Shown one piece after another: positions 60,324 through 64,000 of a DNA stretch of 64,000 nucleotides (within the stretch, counting starts at the first letter, position 1; each line of letters opens with the position of its first letter). Below the pieces are notes generated by a model that was not told the DNA's origin, did not search any database, and worked only from the letters and a program-made list of their open reading frames with translations. The stretch is from contig NZ_FXAY01000001.1 in the NCBI RefSeq assembly GCF_900177685.1, positions 806,001 through 870,000 of the forward strand, in the 5' to 3' direction. The DNA comes from Agreia pratensis (GTDB lineage Bacteria; Actinomycetota; Actinomycetes; Actinomycetales; Microbacteriaceae). The translations under genes were made by a program, and so were the position numbers.

Positions 60324-61582
60324 TTCGGCTCGATTCTCTCGACTCCGTTGAGGTACGGGCGAAGCACCTCGGGCACGATCACCGATCCGTCGGCCTGCTG
60401 ATGCGTCTCGAGAATAGCGACGATCCAACGAGTGGTCGCCAGAGTGCCGTTCAATGTGGCGACGGGAGCGGTCTTGCCGCTCTCGGTGCGGTAGCGGGTC
60501 TCGAGGCGACGAGCCTGGAAGGTCGTGCAGTTCGAGGTCGACGTGAGCTCGCGGTACGCATCCTGCGTGGGAATCCACGCCTCGATGTCGTACTTGCGTG
60601 CGGCCGACGAGCCGAGGTCGCCCGCGGCCGTGTCGATCACGCGGTAGCTGAGACCCAGATCCTGCATCATCTGCTCCTGGAACGACACCAGGGCGAGGTG
60701 CTCGTTCTCGGCATTCTCGGGCAGCACGTAGCTGAACATCTCGAGCTTGTTGAACTGGTGCACGCGCAGGATGCCGCGGGTGTCTTTTCCGCCCGAGCCG
60801 GCCTCGCGGCGGTAGCAGGTCGACCATCCGGCGTAGCGCTTCGAGCCGCCCTCGAGGTCGAGAATCTCGTCGGAGTGGAAGCCCGCGAGCGCCACCTCGC
60901 TCGTGCCGGTGAGGTAGAGGTCGTCGGCGGGAAGGTAGTAGATCTCGTCGGAGTGCTCTCCGAGGAACCCGGTGCCGGCCATGATCTCGGGGCGCACGAG
61001 CGTCGGAACGATCAGCGGCACGAAGTCGTTCTTCTCGGCACGGTCGAGCGCCAGCGTCATCAGGGCGAGTTCGAGTCGGGCACCGATTCCGGTGAGGTAG
61101 TAGAAGCGCGCACCCGAGACCTTGGCGCCCCGCGCCAGGTCGAAGATGCCCAGGGTCTCGCCGAGCTCGACGTGGTCTTTCGGCTCGAAGTCGAACGACG
61201 GACGCTCTCCGACCTCGCGGAGGGTCACGAAGTCGTCCTCGCCGCCGGCGGGCACGCCGTCGATGATCGGGTTGGCGATCTGCCGAACGATCGTCGTGAA
61301 CTCGGCCTCGGCATCCGACGCCCGCTGGCTCGCGGCCTTGACCTCGGCGGCCAGCGACTGGGCCTCGGCGACGAGAGCCTTCTTCTCTTCTTTGGCGGCC
61401 TGCGCGACCTTCTTGCCGAAGGCATTCTGGCTCGCGCGCAGGTTCTCGTACTCGCCGATGGCGGCCCGGCGGGCGGCATCCGCTGACAGAGCCGCGTCGA
61501 CCAGGTCGACGGAGTCGCCCCTCGCCGCCTGCGATTGGCGGAGGACATCGGGATTTTCGCGCAGGAGTACGGGATCGATCAC
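60320..61582 (-). CDS. serS: Seryl-tRNA synthetase
   Basis: 420 residues, normal length. The N-terminal coiled-coil arm that grips the tRNA-Ser variable arm is at about 25-105 ([20 protein letters not shown]). The class II core follows with [33 protein letters not shown] as motif 2 and [15 protein letters not shown]-like motif 3 (residues about 345-365). Two tRNA-Ser genes lie within 4 kb. It charges both tRNA-Ser and tRNA-Sec where present. Confidence 0.97.
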   Translation of the reverse strand: MIDPVLLRENPDVLRQSQAARGDSVDLVDAALSADAARRAAIGEYENLRASQNAFGKKVAQAAKEEKKALVAEAQSLAAEVKAASQRASDAEAEFTTIVRQIANPIIDGVPAGGEDDFVTLREVGERPSFDFEPKDHVELGETLGIFDLARGAKVSGARFYYLTGIGARLELALMTLALDRAEKNDFVPLIVPTLVRPEIMAGTGFLGEHSDEIYYLPADDLYLTGTSEVALAGFHSDEILDLEGGSKRYAGWSTCYRREAGSGGKDTRGILRVHQFNKLEMFSYVLPENAENEHLALVSFQEQMMQDLGLSYRVIDTAAGDLGSSAARKYDIEAWIPTQDAYRELTSTSNCTTFQARRLETRYRTESGKTAPVATLNGTLATTRWIVAILETHQQADGSVIVPEVLRPYLNGVERIEPK

Positions 61583-61653
61583 CGCTCAAGCCTACCTTTT
61601 GCGGCGCGCGCGCCCGGATGGCCGCGGGTGAACAACGCGGTAGCTTTACACTC

Positions 61654-62637
61654 GTGGCCACAATCGAAGAACCCGCAGAGCCCCAACGGGCCGCTGTCGT
61701 GTACAACCCGATCAAAGTGGATGTCACCAAGTTGCGCGTCGAGATCAACCGGGCTGCCACGTCGGCCGGTTTCGAGAAGACCCTCTGGTTCGAGACCACG
61801 ATCGACGAGGCCGGCCAGAACCTCGCCCGGCAAGCTGTAGAACAGGGCGCGACCGTCGTGATCGCGGCGGGCGGCGACGGCACGGTCAGAGCCGTCGCAG
61901 AGGGACTGCGCAACACCGGCGCCGCCCTCGGCCTCCTCCCGAGCGGCACGGGCAACCTCTTGGCCCGCAATCTCGACATGGGCGTTCCTCACACCGAGAG
62001 GGCGCTCGGCATCATCTTCACCGGTAAAGATCGGGTCATCGACCTGGGCCTCGCCGCGATCACCCGAGCCGACGGAGACGTGCAGGAACACGTCTTTCTC
62101 GTCATGGCAGGTCTCGGGCTCGACGCGAAGATGATCGCGAACACCAACTCAAGGCTCAAAAAGGCCGTCGGATGGCTGGCCTACGTCGACGGCGTCGGCC
62201 GCTCGCTGCCCGAGCTGCGCCCGGTGAAGTTCCGCTTCTCGATCGACGGGGCGCCCTGGAAGTCCACGTCGGCGCACACCGTGATGGTGGGCAACTGCGG
62301 CGTGCTCCCCGGCGGCGTGCTCCTCATTCCGGATGCCAAGCTCGACGACGGCGTGCTCGACATCATGGCGTTGCGTCCCGAGGGCCCGTTCGGCTGGCTG
62401 AAGGTGTGGAACAAGATCGCGTGGGAGAACGGGGTGCTGCGCAAGTCGGCAGCCGGGCGCAAGATCATCGATCTGTCACGCGACGTTCGCTCGGTGACCT
62501 ATCGCACGGGCAAGGACCTCAAGCTGGTCGTCGCCGAGCCCGAGGAGTTCCAGCTCGACGGCGACGAGTTCGGCGAGGTCACCGCCGTGCACAGCTGGGT
62601 CGAGCCGGGTGCCCTCCGCGTGAAGGTGCCTGCGTAG
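61654..62637 (+). CDS. Diacylglycerol kinase-like lipid kinase (DagK_cat family)
   Basis: 327 residues. The nucleotide-binding AAGGDGTVRAVAEGL and PSGTGNLLARNL motifs belong to the diacylglycerol/sphingosine kinase catalytic domain. The C-terminal half is the beta-sandwich lid. It phosphorylates a lipid such as diacylglycerol at the membrane. GTG 61654 follows a TAGCTT -10-like element by about 7 bp, so the mRNA is probably leaderless. It is divergent from serS and convergent with pheA with only 2 bp between stops. Confidence 0.9.
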   Translation: MATIEEPAEPQRAAVVYNPIKVDVTKLRVEINRAATSAGFEKTLWFETTIDEAGQNLARQAVEQGATVVIAAGGDGTVRAVAEGLRNTGAALGLLPSGTGNLLARNLDMGVPHTERALGIIFTGKDRVIDLGLAAITRADGDVQEHVFLVMAGLGLDAKMIANTNSRLKKAVGWLAYVDGVGRSLPELRPVKFRFSIDGAPWKSTSAHTVMVGNCGVLPGGVLLIPDAKLDDGVLDIMALRPEGPFGWLKVWNKIAWENGVLRKSAAGRKIIDLSRDVRSVTYRTGKDLKLVVAEPEEFQLDGDEFGEVTAVHSWVEPGALRVKVPA

Positions 62638-62639
62638 CC

Positions 62640-63602
62640 CTACGAGGCGTCCGGCTCGCCCGAGATCACTCCGCGCAGCCAGTCACGGGCCTCGATGAAC
62701 ACGTCGTCGTCGTAGCGCGGGATGTACTCGATGGGCGCCTTGTCGGCTCGGGGGTACGAACCCAAGAAGATCACCTTCGGGCTGAAGCGGCGCACGCCCA
62801 GCAGCGAATCGGCCACGCGCTCGTCGAGGATGTGCCCGTCTGCGTCGATCACGAAGCGATAGCGACCGAGGGCGTCGCCGATGGGCCGCGACTCGAGCAG
62901 GCTCATGTTCACGCCGCGGGTCGAGAACTGCTCCAGCAGTTCGAGCAGGGCTCCGGCGCGATCGTCGGGCAGTTCGACGATCAGGCTCGTCTTGTCGGCT
63001 CCGGTGCGCGGAGGAATCGCGGTGGTCTTGCTCACCAGCACGAAGCGGGTGACCGCGTTGTCGTTGTCACCGATGTTCTCTGCGAGAACGTCGAGGTCGT
63101 AGTGATCGACGATTCCGGGAGGCGCGACGGCTGCGTCGGCCAGGTCGTTATCGAACAGCGAGGCCGCAGCGGCGACGTTCGACGTGGCCGGGATGTGCCC
63201 GTGGCTCGGCAGGTTGGCATCGAGCCAGTGGTGGCACTGCGTATAGGCCACCGGATGCGCGTTCACGACCTTCACATCGGCCAGCGTCGTTCCCGGCTTG
63301 GCCACCAGAACGAACTGCACCTTCACGAGGTACTCGCCCACGATGCGCAGATTCGGGATCTTCGCCAGAGCATCCTGCGTGGCGTTCACGCCGCCCTCGA
63401 TCGAGTTCTCGATCGCGATCATCGCCGCGACACTGCGCCCGGCGACGACGTCGTCGAGAGCCTCACCCACGTTGTTGACGCTGCGCCAGATCTTGCCACG
63501 GGCATCCGGAACCTGCGCGAGAGCCGCCTCGGTGAACGTGCCCCGGGGGCCCAGGTAGCTATAGCTCTCGGTGGCGGCTTCGTTCTGCGGTGCGTCGGAC
63601 AT
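62640..63602 (-). CDS. pheA: Prephenate dehydratase
   Basis: 320 residues. An N-terminal dehydratase domain (YLGPRGTFTEAAL, AMIAIENSIEGGV and the catalytic TRF in AVTRFVLVSK) is followed by a C-terminal ACT domain (about 205-290; SLIVELPDDRAGALLELLEQF, ESRPIGDALGRYRFVID) that senses phenylalanine. It turns prephenate to phenylpyruvate in phenylalanine synthesis and is feedback-controlled by Phe. There is no chorismate mutase part, as is usual in Actinobacteria. ATG 63602. Confidence 0.96.
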   Translation of the reverse strand: MSDAPQNEAATESYSYLGPRGTFTEAALAQVPDARGKIWRSVNNVGEALDDVVAGRSVAAMIAIENSIEGGVNATQDALAKIPNLRIVGEYLVKVQFVLVAKPGTTLADVKVVNAHPVAYTQCHHWLDANLPSHGHIPATSNVAAAASLFDNDLADAAVAPPGIVDHYDLDVLAENIGDNDNAVTRFVLVSKTTAIPPRTGADKTSLIVELPDDRAGALLELLEQFSTRGVNMSLLESRPIGDALGRYRFVIDADGHILDERVADSLLGVRRFSPKVIFLGSYPRADKAPIEYIPRYDDDVFIEARDWLRGVISGEPDAS

Positions 63603-63628
63603 GGCTCAGAGCCTATTCGACGCGGCCT

Positions 63629-64000
63629 CTATTGCCGGGGCGCGCCCACGGTGCGCTGTGGCGCATGCTCCGGAAGAAGCAGCGTGCGGCGCTGCAGCCG
63701 TGACAGCAGAAGGACAGCCGCGCCCAGCGCTCCGAACGGAACGCCTCCGAAGAGGATGACACCACCGATGATCGCCATCAGCCCGAAATCGTTTGCGCCT
63801 ATTCCTCCGACGAGCACGACAGCGCCCACGACGAGCGCAACTCCGCCGAGACCGACGAAGATCCATCCCATCCATGCGAGGATGCGCAGCATCCGGGCTC
63901 CGGTGAATGTCGGACGGGGTCCATAACGCGTGCCGATGTACTGCGACCACCGGGCACCGGTCCACCATCGAGTGACATTCGGCGCCACGGTGTACCAGCC
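63629..64000 (-). CDS. DUF2510 membrane protein, 5'-truncated by the window edge
   Basis: 124 codons are visible and the frame runs off the window. The visible N-terminal part is WYTVAPNVTRWWTGARW, the DUF2510 signature with its conserved Trp residues. Two hydrophobic helices follow (about 40-65 and 70-95), then a basic, Pro-containing tail. DUF2510 proteins are anchored in the membrane and often linked to secretion or cell-wall functions. Its start lies upstream of the window edge. Confidence 0.75.
   Translation of the reverse strand, partial: GWYTVAPNVTRWWTGARWSQYIGTRYGPRPTFTGARMLRILAWMGWIFVGLGGVALVVGAVVLVGGIGANDFGLMAIIGGVILFGGVPFGALGAAVLLLSRLQRRTLLLPEHAPQRTVGAPRQ

Overview
The window is 64 kb of high-GC actinobacterial chromosome. 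Gene content and style point to Microbacteriaceae (Micrococcales): leaderless GTG starts, LAATG cell-wall sorting tails, a DUF7882-type small protein, actinobacterial lipoproteins and YcnI/CopC proteins, and REP-like repeats built around a GATCGAGTAG core. There are no rRNA genes, CRISPR arrays, intact insertion sequences or prophage genes. Three tRNA genes are present: Arg-ACG, Ser-GCT and Ser-TGA.

Layout. 1-7 kb: end of a cation efflux (CDF) gene, a REP-like cluster, tadA and upp back to back, a 33-codon leader ORF in front of a winged-helix regulator, a YbdK-type ligase with an SRPBCC protein, and a WXG100/DUF1023 hydrolase coupled to a lipoprotein. 7-13.4 kb (minus strand): an operon for an FAD-linked oxidase and a complete peptide/opine-type ABC importer. 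13.6-19.5 kb: a divergent, IdeR-type-boxed siderophore uptake locus followed by a scrambled partial duplication of its 3' end. 19.5-23 kb: an amidase, an aldehyde dehydrogenase and a lipoprotein. 23-29 kb: MarR regulator with photolyase, a membrane HExxH protein, and a three-gene copper cluster. 29-37 kb: a wall-anchored nuclease, a second REP-like cluster, a histone-H1-like protein, a DyP peroxidase, an MFS exporter, small proteins and tRNA-Arg.

37-47 kb is a self-contained sugar locus. A minus-strand ABC importer with a GNAT-like acyltransferase is divergent from a plus-strand ROK repressor, ROK kinase, MFS transporter and two Gfo/Idh/MocA dehydrogenases. A perfect palindrome lies between the two arms. 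47-53 kb looks like a GABA/beta-alanine catabolic regulon: MmsA, a PucR-type regulator, a class III aminotransferase and a GabD-like dehydrogenase, with shared TCGACA half-sites in front of mmsA and in the pucR-aminotransferase intergenic region.

53-64 kb holds two cupins, a wall-anchored phytase-like phosphatase, a PAP2 phosphatase, a small membrane protein, two tRNA-Ser genes flanking an LCP ligase, a HAD phosphatase, serS, a diacylglycerol-kinase-like gene, pheA and the start-truncated end of a DUF2510 membrane protein.

The items most worth follow-up are the probably leaderless, Cys-ending leader peptide with hairpins before the winged-helix regulator; the duplicated, mostly synonymously diverged fepG tail fused to a broken MFS gene; the divergent leaderless iron promoter; the rare-sugar locus; and a strong terminator with no gene in front of it near 23.1 kb. 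Functions are assigned by reading motifs; no database search was run.
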